A stretch of 64,000 bases of DNA from an uncultured Polaribacter sp. GTDB taxonomy: Bacteria > Bacteroidota > Bacteroidia > Flavobacteriales > Flavobacteriaceae. Position 1 is the stretch's first letter, and the number at the start of each line of letters is the position of its first letter. Below are positions 30,123-40,104 of the stretch, one piece after another. Position numbers and translations under genes: made by a program. Under the pieces are notes generated by a model that saw nothing but the letters and a program-made list of their open reading frames with translations, made no database searches and had not been told where the DNA came from. The DNA is taken from positions 1 to 64,000 of the forward strand of contig CALSOT010000003.1 of the NCBI GenBank assembly GCA_943788045.1, in the 5' to 3' direction.

Positions 30123-32090
30123 ATGGAAGGCATAAAGAAACATCAGTTAACAGATTGGTTACCAACTACAAATAAGGAGGTTAAGATTCGTGGTTGGGAA
30201 GAATTGGATGTAATTTTATTTAGTGGAGACGCTTATGTAGATCATCCGTCATTTGGGCCAGCGGTAATTGGTCGTATTTTAGAAAGTTATGGTTTGCGCG
30301 TGGCAATTGTGCCGCAACCAAGTGTAAATGATAATTTGCAAGATTTTGAGAAATTAGGAAAACCTCGTTTGTTTTTTGGTGCAACTGGTGGATGTATGGA
30401 TCCGATGGTTTCTAATTATACAGCAAGTAAAAAGAGAAGAGATAAAGATGCATATACACCAAATGGGGATAAGGGTTTTAGACCAGATTATGCAACTTCT
30501 GTGTATTCAAAAATACTAAAAGAAAAGTTTCCTGATGTTCCTGTTTTAATTGGTGGAATTGAGGCTTCTTTAAGGCGTGTAACGCATTATGATTATTGGT
30601 CAGACAAGTTGTTGCCATCTATTTTAGAAACGTCTAATGCAGATATGTTGGTTTATGGAATGGGAGAACAACCTTTGCGTGAAATTGTAACATTATTGCA
30701 AAAAGGGGTTCCGTTTTCTAGCTTAAAAAATATTAAACAGACCGCTGTTTTTATTGATCAAAAGGAAGAAAAATTACCAGTTGTAAATGGTTGGGAAGAT
30801 GTAACAATAAATTCTCATGATGCATGTTTAAAAGATAAAAAAACATTTGCTTCTAATTTTAAAGTTATTGAGCAAGAATCTAATAAATTAAAAGCGCGAA
30901 GAATTTTACAAGATGTTGAAGGAAAAACGTTGGTGATAAACCCACCTTTTCCTACAATGACTGAAAAGGAAATTGATGGTTCTTTTGATTTGCCTTTTAC
31001 ACGGTTACCACATCCTAAGTATGATAAACGTGGACCAATACCTGCATTTGAAATGATAAAATTTTCTATCAATATTCATAGAGGTTGTTTTGGGGGATGT
31101 AGTTTTTGTACGATTTCTGCGCATCAAGGAAAGTTTATTGCAAGTCGTAGTCAAGAATCTGTTTTAAAAGAAATAGATAAGGTGGCGAATATGCCAGATT
31201 TTAAAGGGTATTTATCTGATATTGGTGGGCCTTCTGCAAATATGTATCAGATGAAAGGAAAAGTACAATCTATCTGTGATAAATGTGTTGCTCCTAGTTG
31301 TATTTCGCCTGTAATTTGCTCTAATTTAGATACGTCTCATAAACCTTTAACGGAATTGTATCAAGCAGTTGATAAACATCCGAAGATAAAAAAATCTTTT
31401 ATAGGAAGTGGAATTAGACATGATATGTTGGTGCCTGAATTCAATAAAAATGCCGATCCAAAAGAATTAGATGCGTATACAGAGGAAGTAATGACAAAAC
31501 ACGTATCTGGACGATTAAAGGTTGCGCCAGAACATACTTCTGATCCTGTTTTAAAGCTGATGCGTAAACCATCTTTTGAATATTTTCATAAGTTCAAAGA
31601 GCGTTTTGATAAGATAAACATTAAAAAGAAATTGAATCTTCAGTTAATTCCGTATTTTATTTCTAGTCACCCCGCAAGTGAGGTAGAAGATATGGCAAAC
31701 TTAGCTGCAGAGACAAAAGATATGGGCTTTCAGTTAGAGCAAGTGCAGGGTTTTACGCCAACGCCTATGACTGTTGCAACGGTTATTTATTATTCAGGAT
31801 TTCATCCTTATACTTTAAAACCAACTAAAACTCCGAAAACTAAAAAAGAACGTGAAGATCAGCACAAATTTTTCTTTTGGTACAAAAAGGAAAATAAAGA
31901 TTGGATTCGTAAAACGTTAAATAAAGTTGGAAGGCAGGATTTATTGCAAAAATTATTACCAGAGAATAATTCTTGGAAAAAGAACAAAAAAGCGAAGGAA
32001 GTAAAGAATACTTTTGATGATGCGGTTCCTTTTAATAGAAGAAAGAAAAAAGCAAATAGAACTGCTTCTAGTAAAAAAAGAAGGAGATAG
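30123..32090 (+). CDS. ygiQ: YgiQ family radical SAM protein
   Basis: MEGIKKHQLTDWLPTTNKEV start; CFGGCSFCTISAHQGKFIASRS radical SAM motif. Confidence 0.94.
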   Translation: MEGIKKHQLTDWLPTTNKEVKIRGWEELDVILFSGDAYVDHPSFGPAVIGRILESYGLRVAIVPQPSVNDNLQDFEKLGKPRLFFGATGGCMDPMVSNYTASKKRRDKDAYTPNGDKGFRPDYATSVYSKILKEKFPDVPVLIGGIEASLRRVTHYDYWSDKLLPSILETSNADMLVYGMGEQPLREIVTLLQKGVPFSSLKNIKQTAVFIDQKEEKLPVVNGWEDVTINSHDACLKDKKTFASNFKVIEQESNKLKARRILQDVEGKTLVINPPFPTMTEKEIDGSFDLPFTRLPHPKYDKRGPIPAFEMIKFSINIHRGCFGGCSFCTISAHQGKFIASRSQESVLKEIDKVANMPDFKGYLSDIGGPSANMYQMKGKVQSICDKCVAPSCISPVICSNLDTSHKPLTELYQAVDKHPKIKKSFIGSGIRHDMLVPEFNKNADPKELDAYTEEVMTKHVSGRLKVAPEHTSDPVLKLMRKPSFEYFHKFKERFDKINIKKKLNLQLIPYFISSHPASEVEDMANLAAETKDMGFQLEQVQGFTPTPMTVATVIYYSGFHPYTLKPTKTPKTKKEREDQHKFFFWYKKENKDWIRKTLNKVGRQDLLQKLLPENNSWKKNKKAKEVKNTFDDAVPFNRRKKKANRTASSKKRRR

Positions 32091-32154
32091 TTTTAGTTGT
32101 AAACTAAAAAAAAATAATAACAGAGAGTCATGGTTAAAATACGATGGCTTTTTT

Positions 32155-33597
32155 TTAATTTCGGTGTTTACCTCTCGGTCCATCACCTTCATAAAGTACA
32201 ATTTTAGAGTGTAATAATCTTGCTGCTTCTGCTGAATCGTTTACTTTTGAAGCGCTTCGTTTTAACATTTCTGCTTCAAACTTATTTAATACACTTTCTC
32301 GTATTCCTGTTTTTTTCCATTGAGATAGGGGGTTACATCCTTTAGCTATTTCTCGAGCTAATGACAACGCGTCTAGCAGCGCTTGATTAGCACCTTGTCC
32401 TTTAAATGGGCTCATCGGGTGGGCAGCATCTCCTATTAGTGTTGTTTTTGTTCCTTTTTTTAATAACTCAGGTGTTAATAACTTTCTATCATATACAGGA
32501 TAACCAGAAATTTGAGTTTTTGGGGTAGCTTCTAAAACCTGAGGAACAGGACTATGCCATTGCGTTCTTTTACAGGCTTCTTCTTTTAATGCTTTGACTC
32601 CTTTAGCGCTCAGTTCTTTTGCTTTATTTTCTGATAAAGGAAAACTAAGTTGCCACATTACAGTATCTGTGTCATAAGGCATCATATAGATTCGCTCATT
32701 TCCATTGGCAGTTTGAAATACGGTAGCAGAATCTAACAAAGAACTTTGAATGTCTTTTAGATTCTTTAAAGGACAAATTCCCAAAATTACAATACAACCT
32801 AAATAGTTTAAAGGAGTAATATCTTCACCAATTATAAGTTCTCTCACTGTACTTCGAATTCCATCTGCTCCAACTAAAAGATCTGCTTTTGTGCTTTTTA
32901 TTTCGTTATTTACTTGAAAATTTAACTTTACACCTTTTTTAGATTCTTTAAAATCTAATAATTGATGTCCCCATTTTATAGATTCATGTCCATTAAGTTG
33001 TTCTAATAAAGCTAATCGTAAAGATTGTCTTGCAATGTGTATGTTTTTTCTTTTTGGTGATATTTTTGAATCTGATCTTCCCCATTTTCTAATTCCCCAT
33101 TCTCCAATCACTTTTCCATCAGTAGTGTGAACCACGTGTCTGGTTGAAGTTACTCCTTCTTTCAAAGATGAAATTCCAAATCCATTAAGTGCTTTACTTG
33201 CCTGTTGTAAAGTAAGTCCATACCCTTGAGACCGAGATTTAAAGTCACTATCTCTCTCATAAAGGGTAAAGGGAATTCTTCGATGTAAACAAGCTACAGC
33301 AAGCGCAGTTCCTCCAATTCCGCCACCAATAATGGCAACATGTGGGTAGTTTTCTTTATTGGGTAAAGGTTTGTTCTTTGCACTAACTATACCAGATCCT
33401 TTACAGTTCAGGCATATTTGCATTTGTGCTTTTGGAGGATCGGGAATTAGTCCTTCAAAATTTGTTTTTTTAGATTGTTCTAACGCAGTTTGATGGTTGA
33501 GTCTTGTTTTTTTTCGAATCCTCTTTTTTCTTTTGCCATTTCCTTTGCAGCTTTCGCAAATAACCCAGTTTCTATCTTTATTCTCTGCCTTTTCCAC
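32155..33597 (-). CDS. FAD-dependent monooxygenase with N-terminal DnaJ-like CxxCxGxG zinc motif pair
   Basis: CESCKGNGK ... CLNCKGSG followed by VAIIGGGIGGTALAVA and LIGDAAHPMSPFKGQGANQALLDA. Confidence 0.9.
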   Translation of the reverse strand: MEKAENKDRNWVICESCKGNGKRKKRIRKKTRLNHQTALEQSKKTNFEGLIPDPPKAQMQICLNCKGSGIVSAKNKPLPNKENYPHVAIIGGGIGGTALAVACLHRRIPFTLYERDSDFKSRSQGYGLTLQQASKALNGFGISSLKEGVTSTRHVVHTTDGKVIGEWGIRKWGRSDSKISPKRKNIHIARQSLRLALLEQLNGHESIKWGHQLLDFKESKKGVKLNFQVNNEIKSTKADLLVGADGIRSTVRELIIGEDITPLNYLGCIVILGICPLKNLKDIQSSLLDSATVFQTANGNERIYMMPYDTDTVMWQLSFPLSENKAKELSAKGVKALKEEACKRTQWHSPVPQVLEATPKTQISGYPVYDRKLLTPELLKKGTKTTLIGDAAHPMSPFKGQGANQALLDALSLAREIAKGCNPLSQWKKTGIRESVLNKFEAEMLKRSASKVNDSAEAARLLHSKIVLYEGDGPRGKHRN

Positions 33598-33638
33598 CTA
33601 TCATAATTTATTATATTTTTGGTTTAATAGAAGCTCAA

Positions 33639-34460
33639 TTACTTTTTTACAGCAATCATCATATGAGGACTAAAAGGTAATAAATATTCATCATTTTGTG
33701 TAAGATTTTGCAATGCTTTTAAGGTTTTAGATTTCTTTTTATCTAACATGTTTGCAAAATATTCGCTGTCTAACCAAATCATTCCTTCTACAGCAAGAAG
33801 ATCTATAAAGCTGAGGTTTTGTTCTAAAAATTCAGTTTTTAATCCTTCTGGTTTATGGTAAAAAGCATCTGCTAGCAAAAAAGGAAAATCTTTTGGAGCA
33901 TTATGAATTCCAGTTGTAAGTTCTTCTTTACACATATCAAAGAATGAGTTTGCGTGTATCATTCCGTTCATTAAACCAACTAAAGTAGAGGCAGTTGCGT
34001 TAATTGCAAAGCCTAAAATAATTCCACCTTTTTTAAGTACTCTTTTTGCTTCAATAATTGCAGCAACTCTTTCTTCTCTTTTTTGTAAATGATATAAAGG
34101 GCCGTGCAAAATTACCAAGTCGGCAGTATTACCTTTAATAGGTAGCTTTTTTGCTTCACCAATAGTAACAGAAAAAGGTTTTTTAAGCTTTTTCGATCTT
34201 TTTTGGGCAAGTTTAATATGTTTTACAACAGGTTCTATTAAATGTACCGTATGATTATTTTTTGCTAACCATTCAGAATATTTTCCTGTTCCTCCACCGA
34301 CATCAATAATTGTGCTATTTGGTTTAGAAATATGTTGTTCTATCAATTCTTTTATACGTTCAAATTCAAAAATCCCCATTCCTTTTTCAAGTCTGGTTTC
34401 TTCCGAAGCTTTGTTGTAAAAATCGTCTAGTTCTTTACTGATAAGTTGTTTGTTTTTCAC
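33639..34460 (-). CDS. Class I SAM-dependent methyltransferase
   Basis: TIIDVGGGTGKYSEWLAKNNH, LVILHGPLYHLQ. Confidence 0.9.
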   Translation of the reverse strand: MKNKQLISKELDDFYNKASEETRLEKGMGIFEFERIKELIEQHISKPNSTIIDVGGGTGKYSEWLAKNNHTVHLIEPVVKHIKLAQKRSKKLKKPFSVTIGEAKKLPIKGNTADLVILHGPLYHLQKREERVAAIIEAKRVLKKGGIILGFAINATASTLVGLMNGMIHANSFFDMCKEELTTGIHNAPKDFPFLLADAFYHKPEGLKTEFLEQNLSFIDLLAVEGMIWLDSEYFANMLDKKKSKTLKALQNLTQNDEYLLPFSPHMMIAVKK

Positions 34461-34610
34461 CTTAAGTATTTAAAAAGATAAAAGTACTTAAATAAAAGTG
34501 AAAAAAGATTTTTGGAGAAACAGTAATGAAAAAAGGTTTATTTAGCCAAAAATACTTGCTTAGTGTTTTTTTCTTAAAATTAAACAATAGAATTAATTGA
34601 TCAATCTTAT

Positions 34611-35492
34611 TTATTTCTGATGTTTTTTAAACCCATAGAGGTTTTGATTAATAAAATCAGTCGGAAATTTATCATCGCCTTTAAAGCCAATTTCAATAGT
34701 TCCACTATCTTCAGGAATGTAATTTGTTTTAAAAATATAATCCCAAAGACTTAGGCTAATGGCATAATTCATTCCATGTTTTCCTTTTGGGATTGCATAT
34801 GCATGATGATATAAATGCATTACTGGATTATTTATTACATATTTAAATACTCCCCAAGTAATTTTAATATTAGCATGATTAAAATGACCAATTGTAATGG
34901 CTATAAAATGAACAATATACGCTTGTTCTGGTTCAAAACCACCAATAATCATTACTCCAAAAGTTTTTAGAGGTTTGTATAAGATATTTTCCATCCAATG
35001 GTATCTTAAATGTGCTGCAAAGCCCATTTCTTTTACGCTATGATGTACTTTGTGAAATTTCCATAAAAAAGTGTACTTGTGCAATAATACATGCGTAAGC
35101 CATTGTAAAAAATCAAGAACTATAAAGAAAACTAGTAATTGTAACCAATGAGGCCAATGTAAAGTATTTATAAGCGATAAACTTTTTGTTGTGATATTAA
35201 AGTTATTAAATAGTAATTCTAAGACTTCATAAACACCACTAATTACAATAGAGAAAATAAAGAAATTGGAAAACATATAAAATACATCTAACCAAAAATC
35301 TCTTCTAAAAATCGCTTGATTTTTTCTCCAAGGGAAAGCAATTTCTAAACACCAAACAAAAAGAGAAATAATAATAAGTCCCCAAAAATAATTGGTGTAC
35401 CACTGCACTTCAAAAATGATAGATTTCCATGTCCAATCTATTGTTCCGTTAAAAGCATTTATAAATGTGTTTAAATATTGTTCCATTTGCAT
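34611..35492 (-). CDS. Sterol desaturase/fatty acid hydroxylase family protein
   Basis: His-box motifs HVLLHK, HKVHHS, HLYHHA. Confidence 0.88.
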   Translation of the reverse strand: MQMEQYLNTFINAFNGTIDWTWKSIIFEVQWYTNYFWGLIIISLFVWCLEIAFPWRKNQAIFRRDFWLDVFYMFSNFFIFSIVISGVYEVLELLFNNFNITTKSLSLINTLHWPHWLQLLVFFIVLDFLQWLTHVLLHKYTFLWKFHKVHHSVKEMGFAAHLRYHWMENILYKPLKTFGVMIIGGFEPEQAYIVHFIAITIGHFNHANIKITWGVFKYVINNPVMHLYHHAYAIPKGKHGMNYAISLSLWDYIFKTNYIPEDSGTIEIGFKGDDKFPTDFINQNLYGFKKHQK

Positions 35493-35538
35493 AAATCTTT
35501 CCTAGATTGACTTTAGTGCTTTAATAATAGATTGTGGT

Positions 35539-36078
35539 TTATTCACAAACCTTACAATCTTCTTTTTCTTTGATTTCGCCAACTAAATTACCTTTTTTAT
35601 TAAGCACAAAACCGCAACAATCCATAAAACCTTTCGCGATTAATTTTCTTGCACGTTGAATTTGAGATTTTGTTGTTGGTAAATTTTGTTTTAATTGGTC
35701 TGCAACATCTTTCTGTTTTAGTCCTTTTATATCTGATAACATTAAAGGATCTCTATATTTTTTTGGAAGACCTTTTATAATTCCTGCAAGGCAGTCTATT
35801 TCTGTATGTTTATTTTTTAGTATTAAAGTTTCTTTTTCAAAATTAACAATTTCAATTGATTTGTTTGTGGATTTCCAATAATTTAGAATAGAATTTCTAG
35901 CAACTGTAAAACACCAGGATTTTAATTTTGTAATGTCTTTTAATGTATGAAGTTTGGTGTGAATTTTGATAAATGTATTTTGTAAAATATCATCAGTAAT
36001 AGAGGTGTCTTTTACTTTACTGTTGATAAATCTTTTTAAATCGTCAGAATATAAGGCCCAAACTTTTGTTGTTGTCAT
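35539..36078 (-). CDS. sigZ: ECF RNA polymerase sigma factor, SigZ-like
   Basis: DDILQNTFIKIHTKLHTL, KSWCFTVARNSILNYWK, Cys-rich C-terminus DCCGFVLNKKGNLVGEIKEKEDCKVCE. Confidence 0.85.
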   Translation of the reverse strand: MTTTKVWALYSDDLKRFINSKVKDTSITDDILQNTFIKIHTKLHTLKDITKLKSWCFTVARNSILNYWKSTNKSIEIVNFEKETLILKNKHTEIDCLAGIIKGLPKKYRDPLMLSDIKGLKQKDVADQLKQNLPTTKSQIQRARKLIAKGFMDCCGFVLNKKGNLVGEIKEKEDCKVCE

Positions 36079-36093
36079 TTTTTTTAAAATATA

Positions 36094-36134
36094 AACAGAA
36101 ATTATTCTTTATAAAGTTAAGGATAATTTCTGTT
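36094..36134 (-). promoter_or_regulatory. 16-bp inverted repeat/hairpin between the Cys-rich ORF and sigZ
   Basis: AACAGAAATTATTCTT-TATAAAGTT-AAGGATAATTTCTGTT; outer 12 bp perfect, one mismatch (G-U). Confidence 0.6.
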
Positions 36135-36154
36135 ATAGGTTAATAAATAGATTG

Positions 36155-36277
36155 TTAACAATCGCAATTAGAACAAGAGCAGTTTTCGCAAGTACAATTG
36201 GCACAGCTTCCTGTTTTGCAATTATCACAGTTACACATACATTCTTTGTTTATCATAATTTTATTTTTAGTGTTCAT
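36155..36277 (-). CDS. Cysteine-rich metallothionein-like peptide (40 aa, 11 Cys); not in ORF track
   Basis: MNTKNKIMINKECMCNCDNCKTGSCANCTCENCSCSNCDC* (CxC/CxxC periodicity). Confidence 0.75.
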   Translation of the reverse strand: MNTKNKIMINKECMCNCDNCKTGSCANCTCENCSCSNCDC

Positions 36278-36367
36278 TTAATAGACATAAAAAGTTTTAA
36301 AAAGATGCAATTAAAACATGTTATTTATGCTTCAATAATTATCTGAAATTTCAAATACAATAGCATT

Positions 36368-39300
36368 TTACATATTTCTTCGATATTGCCCACCAACTTT
36401 AAATAAAGCTTCTGTAATTTGTCCTAAAGAACAAACTTTAGTTGCTTCCATTAATTTTTCGAATAAATTTTTATTTTGAATTGCGGCTTCTTGTAAAATA
36501 GCAATTTGTTCCAAAACTTTATTTGGATTTGCTTTATTTAACAATTCTTTCGTTTTAATTTGATACTGCTTTTCCTTTTCCGTAGCACGAATAACTTCTT
36601 CGGGCTGAACAGTTGGTGATCCTTTGGAACTCAAAAAGGTATTTACACCAATAATAGGGAACTCACCATTATGTTTTAATGTTTCGTAATACAAACTTTC
36701 TTCCTGAATTTTAGAACGTTGATACATCGTTTCCATTGCTCCTAAAACACCCCCACGTTCTGTAATTCTATCAAATTCTTCTAAGACTGCCATTTCTACT
36801 AAGTCTGTTAATTCTTCAATAATAAAAGCTCCTTGAATCGGATTTTCATTCTTAGTTAAACCTAGTTCTTTGTTAATGATCAACTGAATTGCCATTGCTC
36901 TTCTCACAGATTCTTCAGTCGGTGTTGTAATTGCTTCATCATACGCATTGGTATGTAAAGAGTTGCAATTATCGTTAATTGCATATAGCGCTTGCAGCGT
37001 TGTTCTAATATCATTAAAGTCGATTTCTTGCGCATGTAAAGAGCGACCAGAAGTCTGAATATGATACTTTAACATTTGAGCTCTAGAATTTGCTCCGTAT
37101 TTATTTTTCATCGCTTTTGCCCAAATTTTACGAGCAACTCTTCCAATTACGGAATATTCTGCATCAATTCCGTTTGAGAAGAAAAACGATAAGTTTGGAC
37201 CAAATTTATTAATATCCATTCCACGACTTAAGTAATACTCTACATAGGTGAAACCGTTAGACAAAGTCAAAGCTAATTGTGTAATTGGATTTGCGCCAGC
37301 TTCAGCAATATGGTAGCCAGAAATAGACACCGAATAAAAGTTTCGTACTTGTTTTTCGATGAAATATTCTTGCACATCTCCCATTAAACGCAATGCAAAT
37401 TCTGTAGAAAAAATACAGGTATTTTGAGCTTGATCTTCCTTTAAAATATCAGCCTGTACTGTTCCTCTAACTTGTGCTAAAGTATCTTTTTTTATTTGTT
37501 CATAAATAGCAATAGGTAAAATTAAATCTCCGGTCAAACCTAAAAGCATTAAACCTAACCCATTATTTCCTTCGGGCAATTGCCCTTGATATTTTGGCCT
37601 TTCTAAACCTTTAGATTCATAAATTTCTTTAAACTTAGCTTCAACTTGTTTTTCTAATTTGTTTTCTAAAATATATTTCTCACAGTTTTGATCGATGGCT
37701 GCATTCATAAAGAAACCTAACAACATTGGTGCTGGCCCATTTATTGTCATAGAAACAGAAGTCATAGGGTGGCTTAAATCGAAACCAGAATATAATTTTT
37801 TAGCATCGTCTAAACAGCAAATTGAAACTCCTGCATTTCCGATTTTTCCATAGATATCCGGTCTTTTACCAGGGTCATTTCCATATAAAGTAACAGAATC
37901 GAAAGCTGTAGAAAGACGTTTTGCATCCATTCCAAGGCTTACGTAATGAAATCTTCGATTAGTTCTTTCTGGGCCTCCTTCACCAGCAAACATTCTTGTT
38001 GGGTCTTCACCTGCTCTTTTAAACGGATATAGACCTGCTGTGTACGGGAATTCTCCGGGTACGTTTTCTTGTAAATTCCAACGTAATAAATCTCCCCAAG
38101 CTTGGTATTTTGGTAACGAAATCTTAGGTATTTTAGAATGTGACAGTGATTCGCTATGTGTTTCTATTCTAATTTCTTTATCACGAACTTTAAATGTATA
38201 AATTGGGTCTTTATATTTCTGAACTTTCTCTTGCCAGTTTAGAATGATTTCCCAGTGATGAGGGTTTAGATTTAATTTTATTTTTTCGAATTGATTAATA
38301 AGCAATTTTACAAATTGATGATCGTCATGCTGAACTTGTTTTAAAATCTCTTCAGAATCTAAACCTGTTTTTATAATTGCTACGGATGCATTTGCTATTG
38401 ACTCTATACTTTGATGAATTCCATATAATTTTTGAGCGACAATAACTTGGTCATCAACTTTTTTATCATATGCTCTGTTGCTTTCTGCAATTTCAGATAA
38501 ATAACGAACTCTTGCTGGCGGAATTACAAATATCTTTTCAGACATTTCTTCGGTGATTTTCATCTTCGATTTTAAATCCACTTCAGTTTTTTCAACCAAT
38601 TTATCCATAATACTTTTGTATAAAGTATTCATTCCTGGATCGTTAAATTGTGATGCAATTGTGCCATAAACGGGTAAATCGTCTTGATTGATATGCCACA
38701 AATTATTATTGCGCATAAATTGTTTTTTTACATCTCTAACAGCATCTAAAGCCCCTCTTTTATCAAATTTATTAATGGCTACTAAATCAGCATAATCCAA
38801 CATGTCAATTTTTTCTAATTGGGTTGCAGCACCAAATTCTGGTGTCATTACATATAAAGAAGTATCAGAGTGTTCTATAATTTCTGTGTCAGATTGCCCA
38901 ATTCCAGAAGTTTCTAAAATTATTAAATCAAATTCCGCGGCCTTTAAAACATCTATAGCTTCGTTTACATGTTTAGATAAAGCTAAATTAGATTGACGAG
39001 TTGCTAATGAACGCATATATACACGTTTATTATTAATGGCATTCATTCGAATTCTGTCGCCTAAAAGAGCGCCGCCAGTTTTTCTTTTTGATGGGTCAAC
39101 AGAAATTAAACCAATTGTTTTTTCAGGGAAATCAATTAAAAAACGACGAACCAATTCATCAACCAAAGAAGATTTTCCTGATCCACCGGTTCCTGTAATC
39201 CCTAAAACAGGAGTAAAGGTTCCTTTTAAATTTTTTGAAGAGGAAAAAAGTCTATCAAATTCTGAATGTTGATTTTCTGCAAAAGAAATTAATCTTGCAA

Positions 39301-39808
39301 TTGTATTTACGTTTTTTTCTTTTAAAGATTCTCCTATTTTTTTTTCTTTTGAAAGATTTAAGGCCGGTATTTTAAAATCAGAAGTTTTAACCAAATCATT
39401 TATCATGCCCTGTAAACCTAGTTCACGGCCATCATCTGGAGCATAAATTCTTGTAATTCCATAATTCATCAATTCTTTAATTTCTTCAGGTAGAATTACA
39501 CCTCCACCACCACCAAAAATCTTTATATGTCCCGCGCCTTTTTCTTGCAATAAATCATACATATATTTAAAATACTCATTGTGTCCTCCTTGGTAAGAAG
39601 TAATTGCAATAGCATTAACATCTTCTTGAATAGCACAATTAACCACTTCTTCAACACTTCTGTCATGGCCTAAATGAATCACTTCAACACCTGTAGATTG
39701 AATAATTCTACGCATAATATTTATGGCAGCATCGTGTCCGTCAAAAAGAGCAGCGGCGGTTACAATTCTTACTTTGTATTTAGGTTTATATGTGTTTATT
39801 TGATTCAT
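36368..39808 (-). CDS. icmF: Fused methylmalonyl/isobutyryl-CoA mutase (B12-binding, MeaB-like GTPase, mutase); IcmF-like
   Basis: [20 protein letters not shown] (B12), [21 protein letters not shown] (P-loop), [27 protein letters not shown] (mutase). Confidence 0.93.
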   Translation of the reverse strand: MNQINTYKPKYKVRIVTAAALFDGHDAAINIMRRIIQSTGVEVIHLGHDRSVEEVVNCAIQEDVNAIAITSYQGGHNEYFKYMYDLLQEKGAGHIKIFGGGGGVILPEEIKELMNYGITRIYAPDDGRELGLQGMINDLVKTSDFKIPALNLSKEKKIGESLKEKNVNTIARLISFAENQHSEFDRLFSSSKNLKGTFTPVLGITGTGGSGKSSLVDELVRRFLIDFPEKTIGLISVDPSKRKTGGALLGDRIRMNAINNKRVYMRSLATRQSNLALSKHVNEAIDVLKAAEFDLIILETSGIGQSDTEIIEHSDTSLYVMTPEFGAATQLEKIDMLDYADLVAINKFDKRGALDAVRDVKKQFMRNNNLWHINQDDLPVYGTIASQFNDPGMNTLYKSIMDKLVEKTEVDLKSKMKITEEMSEKIFVIPPARVRYLSEIAESNRAYDKKVDDQVIVAQKLYGIHQSIESIANASVAIIKTGLDSEEILKQVQHDDHQFVKLLINQFEKIKLNLNPHHWEIILNWQEKVQKYKDPIYTFKVRDKEIRIETHSESLSHSKIPKISLPKYQAWGDLLRWNLQENVPGEFPYTAGLYPFKRAGEDPTRMFAGEGGPERTNRRFHYVSLGMDAKRLSTAFDSVTLYGNDPGKRPDIYGKIGNAGVSICCLDDAKKLYSGFDLSHPMTSVSMTINGPAPMLLGFFMNAAIDQNCEKYILENKLEKQVEAKFKEIYESKGLERPKYQGQLPEGNNGLGLMLLGLTGDLILPIAIYEQIKKDTLAQVRGTVQADILKEDQAQNTCIFSTEFALRLMGDVQEYFIEKQVRNFYSVSISGYHIAEAGANPITQLALTLSNGFTYVEYYLSRGMDINKFGPNLSFFFSNGIDAEYSVIGRVARKIWAKAMKNKYGANSRAQMLKYHIQTSGRSLHAQEIDFNDIRTTLQALYAINDNCNSLHTNAYDEAITTPTEESVRRAMAIQLIINKELGLTKNENPIQGAFIIEELTDLVEMAVLEEFDRITERGGVLGAMETMYQRSKIQEESLYYETLKHNGEFPIIGVNTFLSSKGSPTVQPEEVIRATEKEKQYQIKTKELLNKANPNKVLEQIAILQEAAIQNKNLFEKLMEATKVCSLGQITEALFKVGGQYRRNM
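38318..38355 (-). repeat. Dispersed-repeat-like segment read in frame within icmF
   Basis: GATGATCGTCATGCTGAACTTGTTTTAAAATCTCTTCA; minus strand encodes [12 protein letters not shown]. Confidence 0.5.
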
Positions 39809-40104
39809 TCGTAATAAATGTTTATTTTTAAGCTATAAATTTACGAAATTCTTAAAAATATATGATTATTATTTTAAATAATTAAAGATGTTTTTGTGTA
39901 ATCTGAGATTTTTTTACTTTTTTTTTAGATGATTTTTTAGTGAAGTAGGAGGATTTGGTCTTGTTTTAAATCTTCCTTTTTTAACAAATTAAAAGTGAAA
40001 ACATAATTCCCAATGATCATTTATAATCATATGTTTAGAAATGAAATTTATAAATAGTTTAAGAAAATAAATATATTTGTTAACATACAAAAATAAGGTT
40101 CGTA

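Noticed and set aside
34527-34601. 24-aa ORF MKKGLFSQKYLLSVFFLKLNNRIN between a methyltransferase and a desaturase gene
   Set aside because: Too short with no conservation evidence; chance in AT-rich DNA.
36152-36346. + strand 64-aa ORF
   Set aside because: It is the antisense of the Cys-rich minus-strand ORF; no family resemblance of its own.
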